The notes under the pieces: generated by a model | What the model was told of the DNA's origin: nothing | The model's database searches: none | The model's input: the letters and a program-made list of their open reading frames with translations, nothing else | Shown here: positions 8,853-17,455 of the stretch, piece after piece | Layout: each line of letters begins with the position of its first letter | How positions within the stretch are numbered: position 1 is the stretch's first letter | Assembly (NCBI GenBank): GCA_019690095.1 | Contig: JADGGD010000004.1 | Location: 1 to 64,000 of the forward strand | DNA from: Chloroflexota bacterium | GTDB lineage: Bacteria > Chloroflexota > UBA6077 > FW602-bin22 > CADDYW01 | Length of the DNA stretch: 64,000 bases | Reading direction: 5' to 3' | Position numbers and translations under genes: made by a program

Positions 8853-9734
8853 GTGGTCCAGCCCAACCAGAACCAGCCCGTCGCCAACCCGGCGACGACC
8901 GCGGCGCCGGTCCGGCGGGCGTTCTCAGTGCTTCTGCTGATCGCTGGCGCATTCCTTGGCATCGCCGGCGCCGCGGTCGTTGGCCTTCTGGTTATCGGGC
9001 CGCTGATGCTCAGCCATCGGCAGGACCTGCCGTTCGAGCGTCTTTATGGCAACTATGCCGTCGGCCTGCTGAGCCGCCTGAACGCACCAAACGTGCCGAA
9101 CCCGGTCGCGGATAACCCACGCGCACTGCGCGCCGGTCGCGATGCCTACACAGGCTCCTGCGCGGTCTGTCACGGCGCGGATGGCCGCGGCAAGGGCTTC
9201 CTTGGCATGGCGACCTATCCGCCCGCGACCGATCTGACCTCCCATGATGCCCGTGAGAAGAGTGACGGTCAGCTCTTCTGGATTATCAAAAACGGGCTCA
9301 GCTTTACCGGCATGCCCGCTTTTGGCGACCAGTACGATGACCAGACGATCTGGGCCATGGTGAGCTATATCCGCGCCCTCCAGAACCGACAGGCCCCGGC
9401 GCCGGCGGCCGTGCCCACACCGACCATGGATCAGCTCGACCGCGCCAATCCTGACGGGACAGCGGTCGAGCGGGGTGCGGCGGTCTACTTCGCCCAGGGA
9501 TGTCACACCTGCCATGGGCCGACCGGTAATGCCCCCGGCGAGCTGGCGCTCCGACGAGGCGGGGGAGAGACAGCGGAGGCGATCCGTGAGGGCCGTCGGG
9601 GCATGCCGGCCTACAGCCCGGGGCAGATCAGCGACACCGACCTGGCAGATCTTATCGCCTACATTGACAGCGTCGCCCCGGCACGCAATGGAGAAGGAGG
9701 ATTCTTCGAAGGACGCGGAGGGGACCGGGAGTGA
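8853..9734 (+). CDS. Membrane-anchored diheme cytochrome c
   Basis: 293 aa. One N-terminal anchor helix (FSVLLLIAGAFLGIAGAAVV), then two class-I cytochrome c domains with CAVCH (about residue 103) and CHTCH (about residue 218); the distal Met ligands are probably in FTGMPAFG and RRGMPAYS. The GTG start is preceded by GGGAGAGG; the ATG 15 codons upstream has no site and would spoil the anchor. It could carry electrons from alternative complex III or the ferric-reductase-like protein to a terminal acceptor such as NosZ. Confidence 0.88.
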   Translation: MVQPNQNQPVANPATTAAPVRRAFSVLLLIAGAFLGIAGAAVVGLLVIGPLMLSHRQDLPFERLYGNYAVGLLSRLNAPNVPNPVADNPRALRAGRDAYTGSCAVCHGADGRGKGFLGMATYPPATDLTSHDAREKSDGQLFWIIKNGLSFTGMPAFGDQYDDQTIWAMVSYIRALQNRQAPAPAAVPTPTMDQLDRANPDGTAVERGAAVYFAQGCHTCHGPTGNAPGELALRRGGGETAEAIREGRRGMPAYSPGQISDTDLADLIAYIDSVAPARNGEGGFFEGRGGDRE

Positions 9735-9838
9735 GAGGCCGCGCCGGACAGATGCGGTGAGAATCCGACGCCACGGTGATCGCAATCCAATGGCACTCTC
9801 GCTCGGCCTACTGCCGCCCGTGTCCTCCTGATCGTCTA

Positions 9839-9865
9839 CCCTGACCGCGTCAGGCGCGGTCAGGG
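9839..9865. terminator. Bidirectional terminator between convergent genes
   Basis: An 11-bp perfect stem (9839-9849 with 9855-9865) and loop TCAGG lie between the cytochrome gene and the MFS gene. The MFS stop codon (9860-9862) sits inside the hairpin. No strong T-run on either side. Confidence 0.6.
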
Positions 9866-11047
9866 TTCAGTTCCCTGGCGGACAACCCCGGCCGGTGCAG
9901 CGATCGTCTTGCCCCGGACGAAGAAACTGTACACCGCCCCGCCGAGAACCGATACTGCGGCAAGGGCGAAGAGAACGGGAAAACCCAGAGCAGCGGCCAG
10001 AGGTGCACCGACCCAGTTGCCGGTAATCTGGGCAATACCCTGCGCCGAGGTAAAGAGCCCCGAGGCACGCCCCCGCGCCTCAGGAGGCGCCAGGTCAATC
10101 GCCATGGTCAGTGCTGTCGCAGTGAAGGCGGCAAAGGCGACGCCGCGGAGCGCCTGAGCCGCCACGAGCCCGGGAATGGTCGGGGCCAGGGCGTAGAGCA
10201 GGTAGACCAGAGCGAAGCCTGCCAGCCCGACGATGAAGGTCGGGCGGTGCCCCAGCCGATCAACGATCACTCCGGCCGCGACCATGCTCGGCACCTCGAT
10301 GAAGGCCGCGATTCCCCACAGCCAGGCGAACGTGGCCCGCCCAAGACCCAGCGTGTCGGCGACCCAGACCGGCCACACCGAGAAGACGGCGGCGAAGGGC
10401 ACACCGAAGGCCAGCGCCAGAATAAGCAATGGACGCAGAGGGCCGCGCAAGAGCAGGAGGAAACCCACTGGCGCCGCGTGAGACTGAACGCGGGCGGGCT
10501 CACTGATCAGAAGGGAGACCAGAAAGGCGAGGAGATAGACACCAGCGGCCAGGTGGAAGCTTCCCCGCAGACCAATGGTCTGGGCAATCTGCCCCGAGGC
10601 AACGATCGCGATGCTGAAGGCGAGCGACCCGGACATGCGGTAACCGCTGATGAATCTCCCCCGCTGGGGATGGCCCGCCAGGAGATCACCCATCAGGGCG
10701 AGGCTCACCGCCTGGTACGCTCCACTGGCAAGACCGAGTAATGCGTGCAGCGGTATCAGCCATCCCCAGGACGGGACACGGGTGATGGCCAGATTGAGCA
10801 GGGCCAGGCTCGCCATGGCGAGGCTCACCGTGAGAGGACGGCGACCAATACGATCCGTCATCCGTCCGATCACCAGGCCGGCAGCGACTGCGACCGCCGA
10901 TTGGACACCGACGACGAAAGCAATCTGCCCCAGCGATGCGCCCAGAGACGTCGCGTAGAGCGCAAAGAAGGGAGACGTAGCACCGTTGGCGACAAAGCCG
11001 AGGAAGATAATGGTCGCCAGGATCCAGTATCCGCGCTGCAGGGTCAT
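9860..11047 (-). CDS. Major facilitator superfamily transporter
   Basis: 395 aa with about 12 membrane helices in two halves. The loop 2-3 signature appears as GRMTDRIGRRPL and its second-half counterpart as VDRLGHRPTF. The start is the ATG of MTLQRGYW, with GAGGT upstream; 17 extra codons upstream are unlike a membrane protein start. Substrate unknown; the family includes drug exporters and sugar carriers. A lone gene on the minus strand. Confidence 0.88.
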   Translation of the reverse strand: MTLQRGYWILATIIFLGFVANGATSPFFALYATSLGASLGQIAFVVGVQSAVAVAAGLVIGRMTDRIGRRPLTVSLAMASLALLNLAITRVPSWGWLIPLHALLGLASGAYQAVSLALMGDLLAGHPQRGRFISGYRMSGSLAFSIAIVASGQIAQTIGLRGSFHLAAGVYLLAFLVSLLISEPARVQSHAAPVGFLLLLRGPLRPLLILALAFGVPFAAVFSVWPVWVADTLGLGRATFAWLWGIAAFIEVPSMVAAGVIVDRLGHRPTFIVGLAGFALVYLLYALAPTIPGLVAAQALRGVAFAAFTATALTMAIDLAPPEARGRASGLFTSAQGIAQITGNWVGAPLAAALGFPVLFALAAVSVLGGAVYSFFVRGKTIAAPAGVVRQGTEP

Positions 11048-11647
11048 GGACGAACCTCGCCGCACCCGAACCGGCATAGGCCGTACGGAATCGCCCAATC
11101 AGCCGGGGAGCAACTGCTCCATTCATCCTCAATCAGTGCTCTCACAGCACCATCCATCTGCGCCCGGACGATGCTACGACGAGCGGCCCGTCTCGGGTAC
11201 GAGCACCTGACCGGGGCATCGATCGCAGGGCCGCGCCCCATTCTGGCAGATTCGATCTCTACCCGCAAGGCTTGCAAAAGCGGTCGCGAGCCCGCCCGAG
11301 CGGCGCGAATTCTGCCCGGAAGCGACCCACCACGTTCAGGCGGCATTCAGGATGGACCGCGCCGTTTTCCGGCACTGTTCGGGAAGGCAAGCGAATAATA
11401 CGCCAGGACATACGCCCTGACGGCTCATCAAAGTGGCAGCTCATCGAAGGCACGCACGCGGCGGGCACACGGGGGCCCCCGGCACCATGGAGGTGGATGG
11501 AGCGGTCAGCCTCACCCGATTGCCTGGTGATGGAAGGCGGCCGCCGTTTCAGCCGCCGGCGCGGGGTTTCCACGCCGGGCGGGCGCTGGTGGGGCACTCG
11601 GGAAGCGACCAGAAGACGATGATAAACCCGCGAGGAGGAATACAACC
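11048..11647. other. Gene-free stretch before the SHOCT gene
   Basis: About 600 bases with no ORF that has a ribosome binding site or recognisable product. It must hold the promoters of the divergent MFS and SHOCT genes, but I see no convincing -35/-10 pair. Confidence 0.4.
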
Positions 11648-11986
11648 ATGCAGGGGCGCGATATTGCTCTTGTCATCGGTGCGGCGATCCTTGCTGTTTT
11701 GCTCACTGGTCTGCTGGGAGGTGGCATGATGATGGGATGGGGGATGATGGGCTGGCGCGGCGTTGGGTTCTATCCGGTTGGCTGGATCCTTATGCTCGTG
11801 TTCTGGGGCCTGATTATCGGCGGCCTGATCCTGCTCGGGATCTGGCTTTTCCGAACGCTGGCTCCATCGGTCGCGGCGATGGCCCCATCGTCCCGGCCGC
11901 TCGAGATCCTCCAGGAACGCTACGCCCGTGGGGAGATCACACGCGAGCAGTACGAGGAGATGCGGCGTCTGATCGAGGAGAGGTAA
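11648..11986 (+). CDS. Small membrane protein with SHOCT domain
   Basis: 112 aa. GAGGAGG lies 10 bases before the ATG. Two hydrophobic helices are separated by a Met/Gly/Trp-rich stretch (GGMMMGWGMMGW). The C-terminal SHOCT module reads LEILQERYARGEITREQY followed by EEMRRLI. Such proteins are common beside metal or redox genes and are probably scaffolds; the Met-rich loop hints at copper contact, which is speculation. Single gene with a terminator downstream. Confidence 0.85.
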   Translation: MQGRDIALVIGAAILAVLLTGLLGGGMMMGWGMMGWRGVGFYPVGWILMLVFWGLIIGGLILLGIWLFRTLAPSVAAMAPSSRPLEILQERYARGEITREQYEEMRRLIEER

Positions 11987-12011
11987 GCGGCATCAGGTCC
12001 CGAATCCACAG

Positions 12012-12036
12012 AGGGCGCGCCGGCCCGGCGCGCCCT
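12012..12036 (+). terminator. Hairpin after the SHOCT gene
   Basis: A 10-bp GC-rich stem (12012-12021 with 12027-12036) begins 25 bases after the stop codon. It is followed by TTCC rather than a full T-run, so termination may be partial. The 340 bases to the next gene at 12377 contain no ORF I trust. Confidence 0.5.
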
Positions 12037-12376
12037 TCCACGCAGGGATCGCTACCGGACGGCGATCCCCAATCCGACCAACACAGGAAGGATTAGCGGC
12101 CGAGAGGCGAGCCGTACCACCATGCGAGCCCATCCCCAAAATGCGACAGAGTGAGTGCTGCCACGGCGCCATAACAGACCGGGGAAGGGATATGCCGCAC
12201 AAATAGGGATGAGACGGCAGATGCCCAGACCGGACGTCCGGGCATCCCTTCGCAGCCCCGGTGGGAAAGGCGGCGGACGCCGCGCCAGTCCAATACGGCG
12301 GTTGATCCCGGAGACGGGTACAGTCCCGCCCTGGAGCCGCCACCCGCTTCCCCGCCGGGCCCGGGCGGTCACCGCC

Positions 12377-13234
12377 TCAGGGGTGATGATCGCCCGCCGG
12401 GGGACGACCACCCGGGCTCGGCCGCGGGCCGTATGGCAGGGGAATGTATTCGACCGACGGGCGGCGCTGGCTCGTCTGCGGATAGAGGCGCATCAGATGA
12501 AAGACCTCCGGCGGCAGATCGGTCGAGACGGGCAGACCAAGCTCGCGCGCCTCCTTCACCGAGATCGGATAGTCGTGGGTCCAGGTCCCGCTCGCCATCA
12601 CCCGCGCGAGAGCGGCCGCCCGCTCCTCCGGCAGGTGGCGGCAGAGCAGCTCGCAGACAAAACGCTCAACCTGCTGGATCGCTTTCTCGGCCATATCCGC
12701 CAGGATCAGGGTCTGATCGTCGAGGTCCTTCGGCTCCTTGCGGGACACCGCTTTCAGGATCGATGCGGCCGGATACTGCCCCAGCTGCGGGTCCACCGGC
12801 CCCAGGACGGCGTTCTCGGCCATAACGATCTCATCGGCCGCCAGGGCGATCAGTGTACCGCCGCTCATCGCGTAGTGCGGGACAAATACCGTGACCCGGG
12901 CCGGGTGGCGGGCCAGCGCGTGGGCGATCTGCTCAGCGGCCAGGACCAGACCGCCGGGCGTGTGCAGGATGAGGTCGATCGGCACCGACGGATCGGTCAG
13001 CTGGATCGCCCGCAGGACCTCCTCCGAGTCGTGAATATCGATGTAGCGAGCGATCGGGAAGCCCAGCAGGCTCATGGTCTCCTGACGGTGGATCAGGCCG
13101 ATGACCCGGCTCTTCCGGCGGGCCTCGAGGCGGCGAAACGCGCTCAGGCGCTGCCATTCGAGCCACCGCTGACGGATGACCGGTTGGATCGTGCTCAGGA
13201 TCAGAAAGATCCAGAGGAGATCGAGGACGGACAT
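12377..13234 (-). CDS. Clp-fold serine proteinase (SDH/SppA-like)
   Basis: 285 aa of the serine dehydrogenase proteinase family (ClpP/crotonase fold). It has an N-terminal membrane helix (LLWIFLILSTIQPVI), then the core: IDLILHTPGGLVLAAEQIA (oxyanion strand), the nucleophile Ser in HYAMSGGTLIALAAD, and MAENAVLGPVDP. C-terminal Pro-rich tail. Family members are membrane-attached peptidases thought to clip membrane or signal-peptide remnants. Single gene. Confidence 0.88.
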   Translation of the reverse strand: MSVLDLLWIFLILSTIQPVIRQRWLEWQRLSAFRRLEARRKSRVIGLIHRQETMSLLGFPIARYIDIHDSEEVLRAIQLTDPSVPIDLILHTPGGLVLAAEQIAHALARHPARVTVFVPHYAMSGGTLIALAADEIVMAENAVLGPVDPQLGQYPAASILKAVSRKEPKDLDDQTLILADMAEKAIQQVERFVCELLCRHLPEERAAALARVMASGTWTHDYPISVKEARELGLPVSTDLPPEVFHLMRLYPQTSQRRPSVEYIPLPYGPRPSPGGRPPAGDHHP

Positions 13235-13510
13235 CCTATTCCTCCCTGCCGCGATACCGCGCCGGCCGGAACAGAGCCCCAGGCGGCCGCGCCTATCCTG
13301 CTCCCTGTCCCTACCCTGCGCGTGATTGATCCGGGGCGCTCCCTACCATATTACCGAACACATCGTGCGCCGCGATCAGCCGCAGAGTATACGCACCCAT
13401 GGTATCCAAACCCTGGCCGCCACCGCCAGCCAGCGAGCCCGCGGTACGCGAAGGTTCCCCGTGACGTACCCCGGTTCGGCACCGGCACATCTGACCTGGA
13501 GGAATAAACA

Positions 13511-14584
13511 ATGGCGCTTTCCCTTCAACCGCCCGGCAAGATCCCGGCAGATCTGTTCGACCGGTTCATCTTCCGCTCCCTGGGGGCTCCATCGAATCAG
13601 ATAGTGGTTCCACCCCGGCACGGGGTTGACGTCGGGATCGTCCGTCTTGACGCCAGCACGGTGATGGCTGTGACGACCGATCCGGTGTTCGTGGTGCCGG
13701 AGTACGGGTGGGAACGGGCCGGCTGGTTCGCCGTCCACATCCTGGCCTCGGATGCTGCGACCTCCGGCCTGCGCCCGACCTACGCGACCTTCGATCTGAA
13801 CCTGCCCCGCTCGCTCTCTGACGCGGACCTCGAGCGACTCTGGACGACAATGCATCGGACCTGCGCCGAGCTGGGCATCACGATCATCGCCGGCCACACC
13901 GGCCGCTACGATGGTTGCGCCTACCCGATGGTCGGCGGAGCAACAGTGATGGCGATCGGCCCCTCTGACGCCTGGGTCACGCCAACGATGGCCCGGGTGG
14001 GAGACCTGGTGATCCTGACCAAGGGACCGGCGATCGAGGCGACCGGTTTATTTGCGGCGAGCTTCCCGGCGCGCCTGGAGCAACGCCTCGGGGCGGAGCA
14101 GGCGCGGGCCGCGGAGGCGATGTTCTATCAGATGAGCGTGGTCCGGGACGCGCTGACCGCGGCAGCAGTCGGGGTACGGGACGAGGGGGTGACCGCAATG
14201 CACGATGCGACCGAGGGCGGCGTCTGGGGCGGGCTGGTCGAGGTGGCCCGTGCCTCCGGGGTTGGGCTCCGGATTGACCGCGATGCGATTCCCATGCCGG
14301 AGGTGGTGGAGCTGGTCTGCGCCGAGTTCGGAATCGATCCGTTTACGGCGATCAGCGAGGGGACGCTCATCGTGACTGTCCGGCCGCACCGAGCCGATGC
14401 CGTCGTCGCGGCGCTGCGCGCCGCGGCTATCCCCTGCAACATCATCGGCGAGGTCGTCCCGGCCGAGCGAGGTCTGCGCTATACAGCTGGCGGTCAGGAG
14501 TTCCCTCTGGAGCCCCCGCGGCTCGATCCCTTCTGGACTGCCTTCGCCCGAGCCCTGGCGGAAGAATCCGCTGATCCGGGCTGA
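13511..14584 (+). CDS. PurM/AIR-synthase-fold protein, HypE-like
   Basis: 357 aa. GGAGGAATAAACA precedes the ATG. The N-terminal half carries the ATP/metal-binding region (VDVGIVRLDASTVMAVTTDP); the C-terminal half has the family motif MHDATEGGVWGGL. This resembles HypE and related archaeal/bacterial hydrogenase-maturation-like proteins, but the HypE C-terminal Pro-Arg-Ile-Cys tail that accepts the carbamoyl group is absent, and no hydrogenase genes are near. It is best called an AIR-synthase-related protein of unknown reaction. Confidence 0.85.
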   Translation: MALSLQPPGKIPADLFDRFIFRSLGAPSNQIVVPPRHGVDVGIVRLDASTVMAVTTDPVFVVPEYGWERAGWFAVHILASDAATSGLRPTYATFDLNLPRSLSDADLERLWTTMHRTCAELGITIIAGHTGRYDGCAYPMVGGATVMAIGPSDAWVTPTMARVGDLVILTKGPAIEATGLFAASFPARLEQRLGAEQARAAEAMFYQMSVVRDALTAAAVGVRDEGVTAMHDATEGGVWGGLVEVARASGVGLRIDRDAIPMPEVVELVCAEFGIDPFTAISEGTLIVTVRPHRADAVVAALRAAAIPCNIIGEVVPAERGLRYTAGGQEFPLEPPRLDPFWTAFARALAEESADPG

Positions 14585-14631
14585 GGCCGCCTGGATCCAG
14601 GGTTCCCCGCCGATCACTATCCGCGGCTCCG

Positions 14632-15384
14632 CTACGGATGCGGCTGCTCTTTATCCTCAGGCCCGCGGGGCGAAATGCCCGGCGCCAGGTCACCCACTCG
14701 GCCGCCCGCCGCTGGCGGCGCCCAGGCGGGGTAGCGCCGGCGGAATTCCTCCTGGCCGCGACCGGCCAGAAGCCAGCGCGCGACATGGGCAACCCGATAC
14801 CCCAGGGCCCGGGCGGCCGCGAGATCATCCTCGGTCGGGAGGATCTCGTCAGCAACCCCGGTCACCGCACTTGCCCCGTACGGCATCTGATTCCGCCGCA
14901 GCGGGGGGGAGAGGTAGCCCGACGGCACGATCACACAGCCCAGATGCATCAGGCTTACGAGCATGCTCAGGATCGTCACCTCATTGCCGCCGTGCACAGT
15001 TGAGGTCGTACAGAAGGCCGCGCCAGCCTTCTCGCCTATCTCCTGACCCTGCCAGAATCGGCCGAGGACAGTCTCCAGCCAGTGCTTCAGCGGCGAGGCA
15101 ATCATGCCGAAGTAGCCGGGTGAGCCCAGGACCAGGGCATCGGCTCGCTCAAGCTCCTCCGGCCGCGGCTCGGGGAAGCGTCCGGCGAGATCCTGGAAAG
15201 TACGCCAGCGGCGATCATCCTGGCGAATAATCTCCACTGGCTCCAGCTCCGGAGCGCGTCGGAGCCAGACCTCATCGCCCGGGGAGACCCGCGCCCCCTC
15301 AGCGACCGCCTCGGCAAGCCGCGCCGTGCTCCCATACCGGCTGTAGAAGCAGATCAGGACGGTGACCGCGCGCCACTGTTCCAT
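14632..15384 (-). CDS. WrbA-like flavodoxin-fold oxidoreductase
   Basis: 250 aa NAD(P)H:quinone oxidoreductase/flavodoxin family. The FMN phosphate loop is YSRYGSTARLAEAVAEGA; the flavin-contacting segments are LGSPGYFGMIASPLKHWLE and STVHGGNEVTILSM. The start at ATG 15384 (MEQWRAV) has GAGGGC upstream; the longer form adds 15 residues. The Arg/Pro-rich C-terminal 30 residues are an extension. Part of a redox gene group with Rdx, thioredoxin-like and Bcp proteins on the same strand. Confidence 0.88.
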   Translation of the reverse strand: MEQWRAVTVLICFYSRYGSTARLAEAVAEGARVSPGDEVWLRRAPELEPVEIIRQDDRRWRTFQDLAGRFPEPRPEELERADALVLGSPGYFGMIASPLKHWLETVLGRFWQGQEIGEKAGAAFCTTSTVHGGNEVTILSMLVSLMHLGCVIVPSGYLSPPLRRNQMPYGASAVTGVADEILPTEDDLAAARALGYRVAHVARWLLAGRGQEEFRRRYPAWAPPAAGGRVGDLAPGISPRGPEDKEQPHP

Positions 15385-15501
15385 CGCCCTTGCCCTCGAC
15401 AGCCAGGGATGGTGCAAGACCGCGGCCACCCGCCTCGGCAGAATGCCCCATCCTCCCTTCGTCTGGGCCGGCTGATGATGGAGGCAGGGCGCGGCTTGCG
15501 T

Positions 15502-15762
15502 CTAATCGTCCGCCGCGAGCTGCTCCCGGACCGCCTGGATCACCTTCTCCGGATCCGGGAAGCCACCGTCGCGATACATCGAGTGGACCAGCACGTCACC
15601 AACTGTGACATCAAACGCGCCGTCGTACCAGGGGATGAGCTCGATCGAGGCCAGGTCATGCTGGAACGTCCGCATCAGCGCCCCGGCCAGCTCGAGCGTC
15701 TGCGGCTCGTAGCCGCACTCGGCGCAGTAGGTGATCTTGACCTTCACCGGTCGACGGGCCAT
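15502..15762 (-). CDS. Rdx (SelW/SelT/SelH-like) thioredoxin-fold protein
   Basis: 86 aa. It contains the Rdx redox motif CAECG (C-x2-C) near residue 13, the central YDGAFDVTV strand and GGFPDPEKVIQAV at the end, as in the bacterial cysteine forms of selenoprotein W. Both active-site residues are Cys codons; there is no in-frame TGA. Its neighbours suggest thiol redox homeostasis. Confidence 0.92.
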   Translation of the reverse strand: MARRPVKVKITYCAECGYEPQTLELAGALMRTFQHDLASIELIPWYDGAFDVTVGDVLVHSMYRDGGFPDPEKVIQAVREQLAADD

Positions 15763-15805
15763 GGGGCCTCCTCATTACCCTTTCCGCACGAGCAGCCGGG
15801 CCGTG

Positions 15806-16411
15806 CTACCGCGGCGCGGCCACCCGCTCGACGATCGCCCGGAGCTCGCGGACGACCTCGGCGTTTGCGAAGGGGGTGGTCTCCTCGCGCATCGCCGCCA
15901 GCTCCGCCTGGAGGCGCTGGCGCACATCCTCAGGGAGCTGGTCAACTGGCGCATCGGGTGAGCCGAACTCCGGGTGCCGGGCGTAGATCTCCAGCCGCCT
16001 TCGGGCGCGTAGCTCGGTCACGCTTGCCGGCCGCTCGATGAAGCGACCAATCTCATTGAAGTTATCGTCAAAGAAGACAAAGACCGGGATTGATCGGAAC
16101 TTCCCCTGGTTGAGATACTGATCCATCAGATCAAGGTTTTGATCGCGCAGGAAGATGCGCAGATTCAGCTTGCCACTCGCCTCGGCAAGTTTCCCCAGGA
16201 TCGGCAGGTTAGCGATCACATCGCCACACCAATCCTCCGCCAGGACCAGGACATTGAGCGGCCGGGGAAGCTGCTGGAAGACCGCGAGGTCGGCCGGATC
16301 GGGAGTAAAGCGACGCTCATTCTCCTCGAACCGCTCCCGATTCCGCGTCATCTGGGCCTTGAAGGCCGCGTAGGTCATGCCCTGCTCAAAGCGTTCTCGC
16401 GTCACTGCCAT
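15806..16411 (-). CDS. Thioredoxin-family protein
   Basis: 201 aa of the thioredoxin-like family with an N-terminal helical extension (ERFEQGMTYAAFKAQM). The fold includes LNVLVLAEDWCGDVIANLP, with a WCGD active site that keeps a single cysteine instead of CxxC, and the cis-Pro in FRSIPVFVFFDD. The family is common in Firmicutes and Chloroflexi. With only one cysteine it may act in bacillithiol/glutathione-like exchange rather than as a normal thioredoxin. Confidence 0.88.
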   Translation of the reverse strand: MAVTRERFEQGMTYAAFKAQMTRNRERFEENERRFTPDPADLAVFQQLPRPLNVLVLAEDWCGDVIANLPILGKLAEASGKLNLRIFLRDQNLDLMDQYLNQGKFRSIPVFVFFDDNFNEIGRFIERPASVTELRARRRLEIYARHPEFGSPDAPVDQLPEDVRQRLQAELAAMREETTPFANAEVVRELRAIVERVAAPR

Positions 16412-16503
16412 TGATCCATATCCTCGTTATGATTTCAGCCACGCGCGGTACGGGCGCGGCAATCGGTATCTTCCGGTGGGATGCATAGCCGACCCGCCCG
16501 GGG

Positions 16504-17007
16504 TCAGCCTTCCATACGCTCGGCGAGGCCCAGCTCGTCGATGTCGCGCAGGATCTCGCCCGCGTGCTGATCGGGGCTCACGTTCTGGTAGACCTTGCGG
16601 ATCGTGCCGGTCTTGTCGATCAGGAACGTCCAGCGCCGAACGCCGACGGTCTTCGTGCCGTCCGGCCGGGTCCGTTCTCCCCAGACACCATACGCATCGA
16701 TAATCGCGCGCTCAGGATCAGCAATCAGGGGGAACGGAAGCGCGTATTTCCTGGCGAACCGCTGTTGAGCATCCACATCATCCGCCGAGACGCCGATGAC
16801 CGCGACGTTGCGCTTCTCGAACTCCGCACGCGCATCGCGAAACCCACAGGCCTCCCGGGTGCAGCCCGGCGTATCCGCCTTGGGGTAGAAGTAGAGAACA
16901 ACGCTCTGCCTGCCGATGAAATCCTCCAGCGCGACCGGACCAGTCGAGGCCGTCGCGCGAAAGGAGGGGGCACGCTCGCCGACCCCGGGGACGCGGTTCT
17001 CGCTCAC
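16504..17007 (-). CDS. bcp: Peroxiredoxin, Bcp/PrxQ type
   Basis: 167 aa thiol peroxidase. The peroxidatic Cys and the PrxQ resolving Cys five residues on are in KADTPGCTREACGFRD. Other family blocks: APSFRAT, VVLYFYP and YGVWGERT. GGAGG before the GTG codon at 17007 defines the start; the upstream ATG adds 22 unrelated residues. It reduces peroxides with electrons from a thioredoxin-type partner, possibly the neighbouring proteins. Confidence 0.93.
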   Translation of the reverse strand: MSENRVPGVGERAPSFRATASTGPVALEDFIGRQSVVLYFYPKADTPGCTREACGFRDARAEFEKRNVAVIGVSADDVDAQQRFARKYALPFPLIADPERAIIDAYGVWGERTRPDGTKTVGVRRWTFLIDKTGTIRKVYQNVSPDQHAGEILRDIDELGLAERMEG

Positions 17008-17219
17008 ACCAGCCTCCTCACTCCTGGATTCAAACGTCGCACGGAAAGTAGGCAGACTGGCACAGATGCCCATCGCCTCTTCCCGCTATCACGACGATAC
17101 CCTGTCCTCCGGTACTCTAATCGGTCGACGGTCGGGCCGCAAGCATTTCTCCCGTCGGGGATTGACAGCCGCCACAGCGCGTGGCACGGTTAATAAAGTA
17201 CAGTATGATGACCGTTCGG

Positions 17220-17343
17220 CCCGCGGGGGAGCGAGCAGCTGAGAGGCGGGGTCAAGCCCACCAACTCTTTGAACCTGATCTCGGCAAGCCGCCCGCGTCG
17301 TCCTTCCAGACGGCGGGCGGAAGACGAGCGGAGGGAAGCGGGC
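17220..17343 (+). ncRNA. TPP (THI-box) riboswitch
   Basis: The conserved blocks appear in order: GGGGGAGC and CTGAGAG (17239-17245 region), CTTTGAACCTGATC (17267-17280), and the closing CGGAGGGAAGCGGG. The variable P3 arm between 17286 and 17328 forms a GC-rich stem. It lies upstream of a CytX-type permease gene in the same direction. Binding of thiamine pyrophosphate should repress the permease. Confidence 0.9.
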
Positions 17344-17421
17344 AACGGGTCCAGCCATCGCCGTGCCATCCCGAGCGACAGCCGTCAGGGCGCCCGGGTG
17401 ACCGAGTGGTCGGGTCCACCT

Positions 17422-17453
17422 CTCCCCCGCGGAATGGCCACACCGGGGGGGAG
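17422..17453 (+). promoter_or_regulatory. Hairpin that sequesters the permease ribosome binding site
   Basis: CTCCCCC (17422-17428) pairs with GGGGGAG (17447-17453). The second arm is the Shine-Dalgarno region of the gene starting at 17456. This is a plausible translational off-state for the TPP riboswitch upstream. Inference from base pairing only. Confidence 0.6.
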
Positions 17454-17455
17454 CG

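Noticed and set aside
12052-12411. Possible 119-codon minus-strand gene with a hydrophobic end
   Set aside because: No ribosome binding site, Arg/Pro-rich start, and overlaps the 3' end of the proteinase gene and the terminator region.
12155-13507. A 450-codon plus-strand ORF over the Clp-fold proteinase gene
   Set aside because: Antisense shadow of the proteinase gene with Arg/Pro/Gly-rich translation and no homology pattern.
15502-15762. Selenocysteine in the SelW-like protein
   Set aside because: Both active-site positions are Cys codons and no in-frame TGA occurs.
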